A stretch of 64,000 bases of DNA, taken from Desmodesmus armatus. Its lineage: Eukaryota > Chlorophyta > Chlorophyceae > Sphaeropleales > Scenedesmaceae. The stretch is taken from NCBI GenBank assembly GCA_007449985.2, contig VIIQ02000773.1:248001-312000 (forward strand), given 5' to 3'. The translations under genes and the position numbers were made by a program. Positions 1 to 10,115 of this stretch are shown here, piece by piece. Positions within the stretch are counted from its first letter, which is position 1; every line of letters begins with the position of its first letter. The notes beneath the pieces are model-generated. The model ran no database searches and had not been told where the DNA came from. It saw only the letters and a list, made by a program, of their open reading frames with translations.

Positions 1-216
1 CACCCTAAGAGGGTGCCCTGGCTAAGGCAGTACTGCCGTTGCCAGCTGTCTCTTCCCTCAGCATGCTGCCAAGTGCTGCTGGCTGGCTTCCACTTGGCTG
101 CGCATCACTTGCTGTTTGCACTGCAGCTGTTGTCTCAAACGTTGGGACCAACAACGGCAGCTGCTCTCAGCATGCTGCCAGTGCTGGCTGGCTTGAGGAG
201 TGAGGCGTGCTGCGCC

Positions 217-1870
217 TCACTTCTCCTTTGCATGCTGCTCTCCATCCACGCCATGCCGCTCCTGCATGGCGCGCAGCTGCTCCTCCTTCTGCTTGAGGTC
301 TGCCTTCTTGTTCATCTTTGCAGGGTTGTAGTACTGCACAGCAGTGACCATACACACAATACGACTGGTCATTATGCCATGTACCTGCTGGATGCAACTC
401 ATGTGTCAACACAGCGCGAGCAGATCAGCACCATGCTTGCAGGGTTGTTGTAGTACCAGTACTGCACAGCAACGAAAAAGACATGCCTTGCCAGGCAGGT
501 CAGCAGTTGGGCAACTGCGCACACCAGCATGTGCCGCAATTTGTGCCGAACACACTGCCGAACACACTGATACAGACAAGGACCAGGGATGGTTCAAATG
601 CAGCTGCGAACGCGCAAAAAACGCAAACTGAATTGCAGACAGAGCACAGGCAGTGTGTGTGCACCGTGTGGCACTTGATTCACGACCTGCACAGCTAGGA
701 GCATGATGGTTGCGCCTCAAAAACTGCACCTGCAGGAGTAGACAGCAGCCCTCAAGACAGTGAAGCCACCATAGGCTGGAGCCTCCTGCACCTTTCAAAG
801 CCTACAGTGAATCTAGCAACCCGCAGCAACCCTTCACCCCCTACCTGCAAAATGAGGTAGCGGTTCTGGACGTTGAAGCCCCCTAGATGCTCCAGTGCCT
901 GCTTTGCATCGTAGATGTCCTCATACACCACGTAGGCAGTGCCACGAGTGCCCTTGTCAGTGCCGCTGCACAGCATAGCACAGCATAGCACAGCATAGCA
1001 CAGCATAGCACAGCATAGCACAGCATAGCACAGCATAGCACAGCATGGTGAGGCTGACGATGCATACATGATGAAACAGGCACGGGCGCGTGGAAGGTGA
1101 TTGAGCTGCTCACTGCCAGCACATGTGACCCCTCCCACCATCATGCTGCTGCTGGTGGTGGTGGAGTGCTGCTGTTGTACTGTTTGTGTTGTTGTTGCTG
1201 CTGCTGTTCTGGTGTCGTTGGCTCCGACATGACACAAGCCTGCGCAGAGGCTTCATGCTGAACATCATCACGCTATGCAGGCTGGAACCGTGAGAGGCTT
1301 CAGCAGCAGCTGCAGGTGCTAGTGGTGCACTGCCTTGGGCTTACATGCGTATCTGCCTGATGGCACCAAACTTGCCAAACAGCTCATACATCTGCAGCAA
1401 GCAGCACATGCAGCAGCGTTGCGGCAGGTGTGACCACATTGCTATGTGATATGTCGGTGCAGAGCGGATGCAGGGGCTGCTAGTTGACATGGAAGTAGCT
1501 GTGCTGACATGAGCACACAGCTGAGGACTGGTGCAAAACCCTCCTTTCCTGCTGCTCCTGTGCCAGCACATCAGCAGATGCACCCAAACGTGCTGCAAAG
1601 TCATGGTGCCGGCAGGTAGTGGTGTGGCGCAGCTGTGGTTCAGTATTCAAGAGACCGTCAAGTGCAGCAATTCTGCATTACCTCTTCTGAACTGATGCTA
1701 AAGGGCAGGTTCCTCACAAAGATGACCCTGCAACAAGCACACAACCACGTCAGCTGCCCATATTGCCAAAGGGGGCATGCCCTAACCAGACGAGCCTGCA
1801 TGGAGCCGGGGCAATACCTGTTGACTTCTGGCGGCAAACGCGCCGTGCGCCTGGCTGCAGCTGCAGCCAT
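217..1870 (-). CDS. SF3B6: SF3B6 (p14/SF3b14a) U2 snRNP branch-site protein
   Basis: Small RRM protein of the SF3b complex of U2 snRNP; in known homologues it sits at the intron branch point. Five exons on the minus strand join in phase: 1870-1818, 1727-1682, 1391-1345, 965-845 and 333-217, giving 127 residues (family about 125). The start ATG opens a short Ala/Arg leader followed by [11 protein letters not shown]2-like [11 protein letters not shown] lies in exon 2 and RNP1-like [13 protein letters not shown] in exon 4. The C-terminal tail [20 protein letters not shown] is characteristic of the family. The last three exons match the known protein almost without gaps. Intron 3 ends in a 10-bp tandem repeat. 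A partial second copy of the start of exon 5, with its acceptor, lies upstream in intron 4. Identification is very secure; there is no transcript evidence here. Confidence 0.95.
433..476 (-). repeat. Copy of the SF3B6 exon 5 start and its 3' splice site
   Basis: Minus-strand sequence at 476-433 repeats the last intron bases, the CAG acceptor and the first codons of exon 5 (original acceptor just above 333). The offset is 128 bp. The copy has a small insertion, so its frame is not useful. It offers a decoy acceptor inside intron 4. Confidence 0.75.
971..1046. repeat. 10-bp tandem repeat (cagcatagca)n at a 3' splice site
   Basis: Seven perfect copies of cagcatagca plus a partial eighth. On the gene strand the array (TGCTATGCTG units) ends a few bases before the acceptor of SF3B6 exon 4, so it occupies the place of the branch-point and polypyrimidine region. 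Confidence 0.95.
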
Positions 1871-2351
1871 GGCGTGGCTGCTGGGCTGCGCCGCTGCTCA
1901 CACCAGTTGCTGTCGCTGCTGCTGCTCTGCTGCTGTGGGGTGTTGGGGTGATGCTCTGCAGCTGCAGGCCTCCAACCAAAAGACACAAATAGATATTAAA
2001 ACGACAGACTAGCAGAAAGCCGTGTCTGCTGCTCGCTGCAAAGCAGGTGATCTGCTCTTGGAATTGTTGATCTAGATAGCCGACGACGCTGACACTTTGA
2101 GGATGAAAGAGCTATTTAGAAATGGACTCATCAGCATACGCTGGCTTCGCATGACAGCCTTGCACAAACAAAGCAAAGCCTTGGATGGTTTCAAGTTTCG
2201 TGACATAGCCGTGATATGGCACCAACACATTGGTTGTCTTCAACATCTTATTCAGTGAAGAACCTGCAGGACAGTAATTGCACACTGCGGCTCAGCTTTG
2301 CAACATCAACTCTCCAACTGATCACAGCCACTCAAGCACTCCTGGCCCCTG
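1871..2351. promoter_or_regulatory. Shared divergent promoter region
   Basis: 481 bp separate the SF3B6 start codon (minus) from the UVR/TPR gene start codon (plus), so this stretch must hold both 5' UTRs and both core promoters. I see no convincing TATA box. The assignment rests on gene orientation only. Confidence 0.5.
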
Positions 2352-5300
2352 ATGCTGTCAAGACAGCTTCAATCAGCAGGCTGCAAAGCCAAACGGGCCC
2401 TTCACCGACCGCAAGGCCCGCAGCACACGGTGTCTTTGGCTGTGCCCACGCTCCACCATAACCAACCCAGGCGACACATAGCCAGCCTTGGTGCCAGCAG
2501 TGAAGATGTAGCACCTGCGCCACAGCAGCAGCTCTCAGAGAATGAAAAGGACTCTGTGCTGCAGCAGCTGGAGCAGCTGCGCAGGTCAGCAAGCCTGCAA
2601 TGCAAGGAATGTGTTGTAGACCTGCTGTTGCACCGTACAGGCACCACTATGCTGTGCGCAAGTCAGTACCGACAGCAGTTAGCAGGCTGAGAGTGACATC
2701 TGCGTATGGCTGCAGGCAGCTGGATAATGCTGTCGAGCAGGAGGACTACAGCAAAGCACAGCAGCTAAAGCAGCAGGCTGATGTGAGTATTTGTTACAGT
2801 TTTGGTCGACCCGCTGGCACACGTAGGGTGGCTGGAACTTATGTTGCAGTGCCAGTACCAGTGGCAGTGAGTTCCCTGCTGCACCTGCACAACAGACATC
2901 TCCCACCAACAGTATCCAAGCTTGCCTCGGGGCACCTCATTGCAGACAGCGATTGACAGTACGATATGGCAACTGACTATCATGTGTGATGTCAAGCATC
3001 AGGCTGATCATGTGTCATGTGTACCCTCTTATCGCTGGGACTCCCTATGCAGGCCCTCAAGCAGCAGCTGTCACCAGTGCAGCAGTACGTGCAGGCGCAG
3101 CTGGGCAAGCTGCGGAGTGGCAGCCCTGCTGAGAAAGCAGAAGCACTCAAAGGGCTAGGTGAGCAACAGCGCAATCTTCAGCAGCAGCACATTGGGTCAG
3201 GCTGGGCACATCCAGTTGCTCAACTCCACCAACCAACCATTGTATGCAGCGATCCTCTGCTCATGATTACAAACGTCTTGGACAATGGTGATTGAACCCG
3301 CCGCATCGCTGGCAAGGGGCATGTGTGACCCTGTGCAATACAGTAGCACCCAGGCTCCCTGGACCCTGCCTCACAACCAAGCGCCAGCAGCTGCGGGAGT
3401 TTGCGGGAGGGTCAGTGCAAGCAAATGACGGGCTGACTCTGCAGTTGTGGATTTGTAACGCTAGGCTGTTCGCAGGCTCAGTAGGCTGCAAACAGCCTAG
3501 CCTTCACACATCCAGGACTGCAGAAACAGCCTGTCATTTGATTGCATGGACCCTCCCACATGCTTCTCATGCGTGGCAGGGTGATGCTGGCACCTTTTGA
3601 ATGCCTTGCTGACCTTGCCATTGTGCTTTCCAAAGGATCCGAGTGTGTCAACTGGCTCTGTGTTGGCTTGTCTGTGTCTTCACCATCACACTATGTCTGC
3701 CTGCATCAATTATTCAAATCAATCAGTAATTCAGTACTTATTCAAATCAATCAATCAGTCATGCCGTACCTGTAGCTATGAAACTTGAAGCTGTAGCTAT
3801 AAGCTCATGCAGCCCATTCAACTCACTGCAGGTGGGGCTGGCACCTCTGAGTGCCTGGCTGACCTTGCTGTTGTGCTGTCCTATGGGTCCGCGTGCATAT
3901 CATGTTGGCTCTGTGTTTGCTTGCTCTGTGTCTTGACCATCGTACATGTGTCTTGCTGCATTCATCTCACTGCAGTGAGACTTGGACTTTAGGACAGGAG
4001 CAACCTAATTGAATTTATCATTCAACCTCAAAATGCAACAGAACGTATTTGGTTGAACTGCAGGTGAGGCTGGCACCTTTGAGTGCCTGGCTGACCTTGC
4101 TGCGCTGCTGTCTGATGGTGAACTTGGTGAGGCGGCCTCATCCACCATGTGGAGGATATTCATGAGACACCCCAACACAGAGGCACAGGTGGGCCAGGGC
4201 AGGAGTATTTGTTTTGCAGGTGCCGCACATGCATTGTGCATGATTGTGAGACACTCAAACACAGAATGGAGACGCCCAAACACTGAAGCGCAGGTGGGCC
4301 ATGGCAGTATACTTCTGTTGCAAGGTCCGTAGAGACGAAGGCAGTGTGCATGTTGGTGGAAGGATGACCAGCGTGTGCATTAGATCTGCACTGTTGTACT
4401 ACATGCACCGGTACTTGTGAACCTCCAGAAGCTTTGGCCTCCAGAATTTTTAGGCAATGTGTGTTTTTGCTCTGAGTGCAGCGGCTGATGGAGCATGGTG
4501 TGGGCTTTATGGAGAAGGGCAACTACCCCTTGGCACTGGAGGCATTTGAGGCAGCAGCAACACTGGAGCCAAGCTTTGCAGAGGTGGGCAGGGGCGGTAG
4601 CAGGTGGGACTGTGGAGCAGGGTCAAATAATAACTGAAAAGGAATGGAGTGGGTAGCATTACAGCAGTCAAACTGCAGCAAGAACCGTTGGTCAGGCAGC
4701 CCCCCGACACTGGAGCCAAGCTTTGCAGAGGTGGGCAGGGGCGGTGGGGGGTGGGACTGTGAGGTAGACTAAAAAAGGGAATGGCGTGGGAAGCAGTCGA
4801 GATGCAGCAAGAAGCATCGGTCGGGAGGCAGCCACTCGACACTGCAGCCCAGCATTGCAGAGGTAAGGAGAGACGGTGGGTGTGTGGCATGGGGTGGGCA
4901 AGGAAGGGAGAGTGATGGTGGTGGAGAGCATGGTGACTACAGGCAACAGCGGCACTGGAGCCAAGCTTTGCACAGGTGGGCAGGGGCGGTGGGGGGTGGG
5001 ACTGTGGAGCAGGAGGCAAGGGAATGGAGTGGCTAGCAGTTGGATTGCAACAAGAAGCATCGGTCTGAGGCAGCCATGTGACACTGCAACCAAAACTTTG
5101 CGAGGGTAGGTAAGGAAAGCGGAAAGCAGAGAGGATACAAATGTAGCTAGCATGTAGGCAACATATCCGTCACATGCAAGCAGTCCTATGAGGGCATATT
5201 GCCCATAGTCCCACAAAGCACCGTTCCTTGCCACATCATGTGGAAATGACGCACTGATGCGGCCCCCTCTTGGACAACACAAAGAACACAAAAAAAAGAT

Positions 5301-5626
5301 AACATGGAACATGACCCATTGCTTGCCTGCCGCCCCTGCCTTTGCTGCCTTTGCCACAGGCCCATAACAAGCGCGCGACAGTCCTCTACTTGCTGGAGAA
5401 GTACCAGGAATCGATAGAGATGTGCGAGCTCGTTTTGGAATTGAACCCATACCACTTTGCAGCGGCCAGTGGGATGGGCATGTGCTATGTCAAGTTGGCA
5501 GACTTCAGGGGGGCGCTGCAGGCGTTTGAGCGCACGCTGCAGATAAACCCTGGTTTGACACACATACAGCAGTATGTTAAGGCGCTGCGGAGCCAGCTGC
5601 CGGCTTCAGAAGCTCCTGAGCAGTGA
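2352..5626 (+). CDS. UVR-motif and TPR-repeat protein, possibly plastid-targeted
   Basis: Six exons join in phase: 2352-2584, 2716-2782, 3053-3158, 4064-4188, 4482-4583 and 5360-5626, giving 299 residues. The N-terminus is rich in Arg, Ser, Gln and Ala with few acids, which fits a transit peptide. Residues about 79-100 (QLDNAVEQEDYSKAQQLKQQ) match the UVR (UvrB/C) helical hairpin. TPR-type helices follow in exons 5 and 6, for example EKGNYPLALEAFEAAATLEP and YQESIEMCELVLELNP. Plants have plastid proteins combining these modules, so a chaperone or assembly role is a reasonable inference, but no substrate can be named. Introns 3 and 5 hold degenerate copies of neighbouring exons. An alternative upstream ATG at 2216 is in another frame and was not used. 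The family call is firm, the function open. Confidence 0.85.
3577..3935 (+). repeat. Two decayed copies of exon 4 of the UVR/TPR gene
   Basis: The real exon 4 starts after the acceptor at 4061-4063 (GAGGCTGGCACCTTTGAGTG). Similar blocks follow CAG at 3577-3579 and at 3829-3831, with offsets of roughly 485 and 232 bp. Both keep the acceptor and the first 40-50 bases, then diverge and lack the exon's end. The gene therefore offers three alternative acceptors for one exon. The 3' end of exon 4 with its donor (about 4164-4207) is also repeated at 4269-4311. Confidence 0.8.
4561..5120 (+). repeat. Five-copy array of the exon 5 end and its 5' splice site
   Basis: The exon 5 end (CACTGGAGCCAAGCTTTGCA, then GAG) and the intron start recur with GT donors at 4584, 4731, 4863, 4976 and 5106, at spacings of 113-147 bp. 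Copies 2 and 4 are nearly identical to the original; copies 3 and 5 are more diverged. The segment between them (GCAAGAAGCATCGGTC-like) repeats as well. Only the first donor preserves the protein. Confidence 0.85.
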
Positions 5627-5999
5627 GGGTCTCTTGGGGTTGTAAGAAACGGGCTTGGCCATGGGTGTCTGGGGAGTGCAGTCAGCAAGGCTGCCAGGTT
5701 GGCTTGCTGGGAAAAATACGCATGAAAGCTTGCAGGAAGTTTGCCCCTGGGTGTGACAAGAGGCCTGCTGTGAGGTTGTGCAGGTTGGCTCACTGGTGGG
5801 TGAGTGTGACAGCTGCACTCAAACTGCACAGTAACCCTACCACCAGAATGTAGAGCAAGACGCGCTTGTTATGGGTGGTAGACTGTTTTCAAAGAACTGT
5901 GTCTCCTTACAACGCGCGTGATCGTTCAGGCCGCACCCACCCACCCACCCGGTTGCTGTTCAGGAAAGAGGCTGATCAAAGCTGCAGCAGCTCCATTAG
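5627..5999. other. Intergenic spacer, UVR/TPR gene to TIM23
   Basis: This holds the 3' UTR of the upstream gene and the promoter/5' UTR of TIM23. A TGTAA, the usual chlorophyte poly(A) signal, lies at 5641-5645, only 15 bases after the stop, so its use is uncertain. A short CCAC run lies near 5937-5950. I see no gene. Confidence 0.4.
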
Positions 6000-8554
6000 A
6001 TGGGTTTCTTAGATAGACTTGCTGGCAGGGATACCCGCGCACAGGCACCCGAGCCCGAAGAGGCTGCAGCAGCAGAGGCCACCACTTCTGGATCTAGCTC
6101 AGAGGTGTTGCGTGACACAGCACCAACGCTGGGTGCATTCCAACCTACACAGCGGCTATATGATCCATATGGTAAGCACACACAACCTCCATGCTGCGCT
6201 GGATTGGGTACAGTTGAATTCATTGCCGGTGCTGCTGCACCTACGCTGCTGCTGCCTAGAGGGTCCAAGGGGCCAAAAAGCTTGACCCTGCCTGTTACGG
6301 TTTATTGTCGCTTTGCAGAGGGTATATCCAGTGCTCTAGGTGGCAGGAAGGCAGTGTTTCAGTTGCCGGAAGGCCCAGAGTTCGTGTTCCAAGAAGAGCG
6401 AGAGACGAAGCGGCGAGGCTGGAGTGAAAACCTTCAGTTCTACACAGGGTGTGGTTACCTGGGAGGTGGGTCTATGCTGAGTCATTCCACAGCAGCTAGC
6501 AGCAAACTCCAGCATCTGCCAGCAGCAGCTGCGAATTGTGCAGACACAGCTTGCCAGCCTGGCAGCACCACACCAGCTCCAGCAGCGGACCATGCCATCA
6601 CAACAGCTGGTGTGCCATCTGCGCAACAGTGTAGACACAGGGAGTGCATCCAGCGCATGCATCAACCATCCAACGTTGTGTGTGTGGTTGTGCGATTTCA
6701 TGGACATGAGCAGTCAGCGGCCAGTAGATGGGTTGCTGATGTGTACAAGTGCAAGAATTTATGCTCTAGGGAGCAACACCTCTTCAGCACACACATACAC
6801 TGCTGTGGGGTCTGTAAGGTAGTTGCCTCCCTCATGTCCACACAGCTGCACAACGACACACTCTGCCGTCTTCATTGCGGGCTGTACTGTGTGCTGCCAT
6901 GCAGTAGCACACAGATGGTGTAGCAGGCCTCCCTACGCACAGCTGTACATCAACAACGATGGCACATAATTATTCCACCCTTGCTGTCTGCTGTGCTGTG
7001 CTGTCCTGCAGGTGGTGCTACTGGCTTTGCCATCGGCGGCTACCGGTACCTCAACCTTCCTGCAGACCCTGCATTCAGCACGCTCAAGTTGAAAACCAAC
7101 AGGCTGATCAACACATCAGGTGCGACAACGACAACATGGCAACATTAACTTCATGGCATGCTCTCAAGCATCAGTCGCATCTCCAGCACAGCATCAATGC
7201 CTTGCCACACCAGGCTATGTATGCTGATGGTCAGGCACGCCCTGCTGCAAGTCACACAAACCCTGGTTGTTAGGTAGGACTGTCTCTCCCTGCACACTGA
7301 CCCCACATGCAAGATGCGCCACCATTCTGGATGTTGGGTCTCTGAAGATTTCAAACAAACTTACAAATCCATGTTGCTGTGTGTGTGTGTTTGGTTACTG
7401 CCTCAGGGTCCCTTGGTCGGCGCATGGCCTGCAGCTCGGCAGTGCTTGGGCTGTACTTCTCCATCAGTGAGAGCTACCTCAGCAGCCTGGCTGACGGACG
7501 CGTGCCTGACGAGCTTTGCACGTTGGCAGCAGGTGGGTCTAGGGTTTTGAGGTCCTGTGCCTTTGGGTTTGGGGGTCTGTGGTTTGAGGTATAGAGTTTT
7601 GGTCCTAGGGTTTCAGGTGGAAGGGTGCCTGGGGTTCAAGGGTGCCCATCGCCCCAGAGCCGAGCGCCACCGCGCTCGTCAGGTTGGCCGCCGTGTGCAT
7701 CGAGTGCGGGCCGATGGCCTGGGGTGCCTGGAATGGCCTGGGGTGTGCCTGGAATGGCTGGGCGCATATCCACCTCAGCAGCCTTGCAAATGGGGGGTGC
7801 CTGACGAGCTCTGCACGTTGGCAGCAGGTGGGTCTAGGGTTTTGGGGTCCTGGGCCTTTGGGTTTGGGGTTCTGAGCTTTGTGGTATAGAGTTCTGGTCC
7901 TAGGGTTTTAGGTGGAAGGGTGCCTGGGGTGCAAGGGTGCCTGGGGTGTGCCTGGGGTGGTTGGGCACATGACCACCTCAGCAGCCTGGCTGACGAACGC
8001 GTGCCTGACGAGCTCTGCACGCTGGCAGCAGGTGGGCCTTTATGCTGGGAGTGTTGCCTTCTGGTTGCAGGGTTTTGGGCGTCGGGGTTGAGCGGTCTTG
8101 GCTTTAGGGTTCAGAGTTGGGACTAGGGTTCGGGTGAGAGCTAGGGGGGCAGGGTGCCTGGGGTGTGCCTGGGATGGCTGGGCACATGGCAGCCTCAGCA
8201 GCCTCGCAGACGGGGGGGGGGTACCTGTAGAGCTCTGCACGTTGGCAGCAGGTAGGACCTTGGGGTTCAGGTTTCAGGTTTTCAGGTTTTGTGCCAAAAG
8301 GTGGAAAGCCTCCGCACAAACAAAATGTGTGCCAAACTGAGTGAGTCAGTATGTGGTCAGGCAGTGTACTGTCATCAGCTCCTGTTTGATTGTGCTGCTG
8401 TTTGTTGGTTTCTGCTGTGTGCTGTGCAGGTTTTGTGTCAGCTGGGTTGTTCAGGTCCCCCAGAGGTCCCAAAGCAGCTGTGATTGCAGGGACAGTGGGT
8501 TCATTGGCAGCAGCAGGCTTGGCGAGTGCTCGGCAGTACTTCCCCAGCCTCTGA
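6000..8554 (+). CDS. TIM23: TIM23, mitochondrial inner-membrane protein import channel
   Basis: Core subunit of the TIM23 presequence translocase. Five exons join in phase: 6000-6171, 6319-6465, 7012-7119, 7407-7532 and 8430-8554, giving 225 residues, the right length. The N-terminal third is soluble, with YDPYEG. GWSENLQFYTGCGYLGG opens the Tim17/22/23 membrane domain, with GATGFAIGGYRY and GSLGRRMACSSAVLGLYFSI following. The last exon encodes GLFRSPRGPKAAVIAG, the conserved loop before the final helix, and ends in YFPSL. That exon is only 41 codons and is easily missed. Intron 4 carries three extra copies of the exon 4 end with its donor. The downstream copies keep GT, so alternative 5' sites are possible. 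Confidence 0.95.
7487..8260 (+). repeat. Four-copy array of the TIM23 exon 4 end and its 5' splice site
   Basis: The exon end (CTGACGAGCTTTGCACGTTG, then GCAGCAG) followed by GTGGGT recurs with donors at 7533, 7828, 8032 and 8252. The intron text TCTAGGGTTTTGGGGTCCTG also repeats. Spacings are 295, 204 and 220 bp. The extra copies keep 50-80 exon bases but begin with unrelated sequence, so they are not full exons. Confidence 0.88.
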
Positions 8555-10115
8555 GGCAGCAGCAGCAGCGCGGGTTTGATGTCAGGGGTTTCATTGCAGC
8601 AGCAGTGCGGTTCTATGTCAGGGGTTTCATCGCAGCAGCAGTGTGGTTTCAACGGTCAGGGTCTCCAATGCAGCAGCGGTGCAAGGTGTGAATCTTCAGG
8701 GGTTGAGCAGTGTGAGCGCTGGCTAGCGGGGCCAGGTGTCGTTGGGGTGGCATGGTGTTGTGGCAGGGCAGCAGTTGTGAATGGCCGCCTTTTTTGACAT
8801 CGCTGCAGCAGCAGCAGCTGGTTGGAAGGAGCTTGGCAGTTACGTCTGGCAGCATCTGGCGTTCAGCATGCTTGTCGCTTCATTGGGCAGGCATCGTGCA
8901 GCTTTCATGGCCAGGGACCTCTGCTTTGGTTTGTATTCCAGCCCACTTGCAATGTGTCACAGCTGCATCAGGGTTAAAATCTAATGGGTACTTTTCACCT
9001 TGACCAGTTGTGGGGCAAAGTCACAGGGGTTGTGCTTTGCCTTGTAGCTAGCCTCTCATGGCCTTCAGGCTATTTGCTCTGTTGCTGTAGCGGGAACGCT
9101 GCATGTGGCTGCCTGAATGGGTCCTTCCAGCATGGCAGTGCACGCTTTCAGGTGCCTGTTGCAGTTGCTTGCTTATTTGCCCCCTGGTGGAGGGGAGCGC
9201 CCACTGTTACATAGCACTGCACCAGCACAAAGAGACTGTGAAGGAGTTGCCAGAGCAGCACAGCACATGCACCTGGCACATTGGGCCAATGTCAACCCTT
9301 TTTGTCAACCCTGTACGGCCGTACCTGGGATGTGTTGCGGATGTTTCAGCAGCAGTTACTGACGTAAGCAATTATCAATCCCGCCTAGCATGCACGCATG
9401 TGGATGAGCAGCCTTGAGCTGCAGGTGTCTGTAGTACTTTTATGAGCACCCACCTGCCTGCCAAGTGATCGCATCAACTGCTGTGCTCGATACAATACAC
9501 CAACTCAGCATGAATCCTGCACAACTGAGGTGCTGCAGCATGTGATTGGACGGGCTCAATTCGGACATTGCTGGCACTTCCTTGCCTCTCACAGTGATCC
9601 CCCCTGACCCCTTGTCAAGTCACCAACCCCACTAGCAGCCATGGGGGAATGCATCAATGACCAATTATACAAGCTGAGTTGCTAGGCCTGCTATCAGTGC
9701 CCCAAGCGCCCTGTACTCACCATCAGAGGGAGGGTAGAGTCAGCTCAGTCCCACCACACACCTGGCTTTCAAAACCTTGGACACACCGTCAAGTCGGACG
9801 TCACCGCCCACAGTAGTCTGAGAAGCACTTTTTATAGTCATTGAGCTTGCACGAGACTTCCGGCATGGTCCCTTTGCATTGTCACTCCAGGGAATCTGTA
9901 GCGTCGGTGGGCGCTCAATCCCCGATCGGCGTGCTGTCATGCTGCCCTGAGGTGAACCAGCAATACACGCAGTAGCAGAAGTGTTATATCCCGTCTGCGG
10001 GCTCTCTGCTTTGACCTGTCACTGTCGGGGACCTCGGGTGCGTTCAGACAGGTTACCATGCAGGCGCGCAGATAGCCCAGGATACAGGATCACTGCGCTT
10101 CTTAGGAGGCTGGAG
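8555..10115. other. 1.56-kb spacer without a clear gene
   Basis: After the TIM23 stop there are CAG-rich direct repeats (GGTTTCATTGCAGCAGCAGT-type, about 8586-8645), then mixed sequence. An ATG in good context at 8781 opens a 67-codon frame with an alanine run, but nothing supports it. A minus-strand frame at 9740-9940 is listed separately. The right end should hold the protease promoter. Confidence 0.4.
9740..9940 (-). CDS. Unassigned short open frame, possible first exon
   Basis: The frame starts at an ATG (9940) and reads 66 codons, basic and Ser/Thr-rich, without the CAG-type bias of nearby non-coding DNA. A plausible donor (AAAGCCAG followed by GTGTGT) occurs near 9763. I found no convincing second exon downstream on the minus strand and do not recognise the sequence. 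It diverges from the protease gene and could be a small gene or chance. Confidence 0.2.
   Translation of the reverse strand: MTARRSGIERPPTLQIPWSDNAKGPCRKSRASSMTIKSASQTTVGGDVRLDGVSKVLKARCVVGLS

Noticed and set aside
8781..8984. 67-codon frame starting at an ATG in good context (MAAFFDIAAAAAAGWKELG)
   Set aside because: The alanine run comes from a GCA repeat, there is no splice support and no family resemblance.
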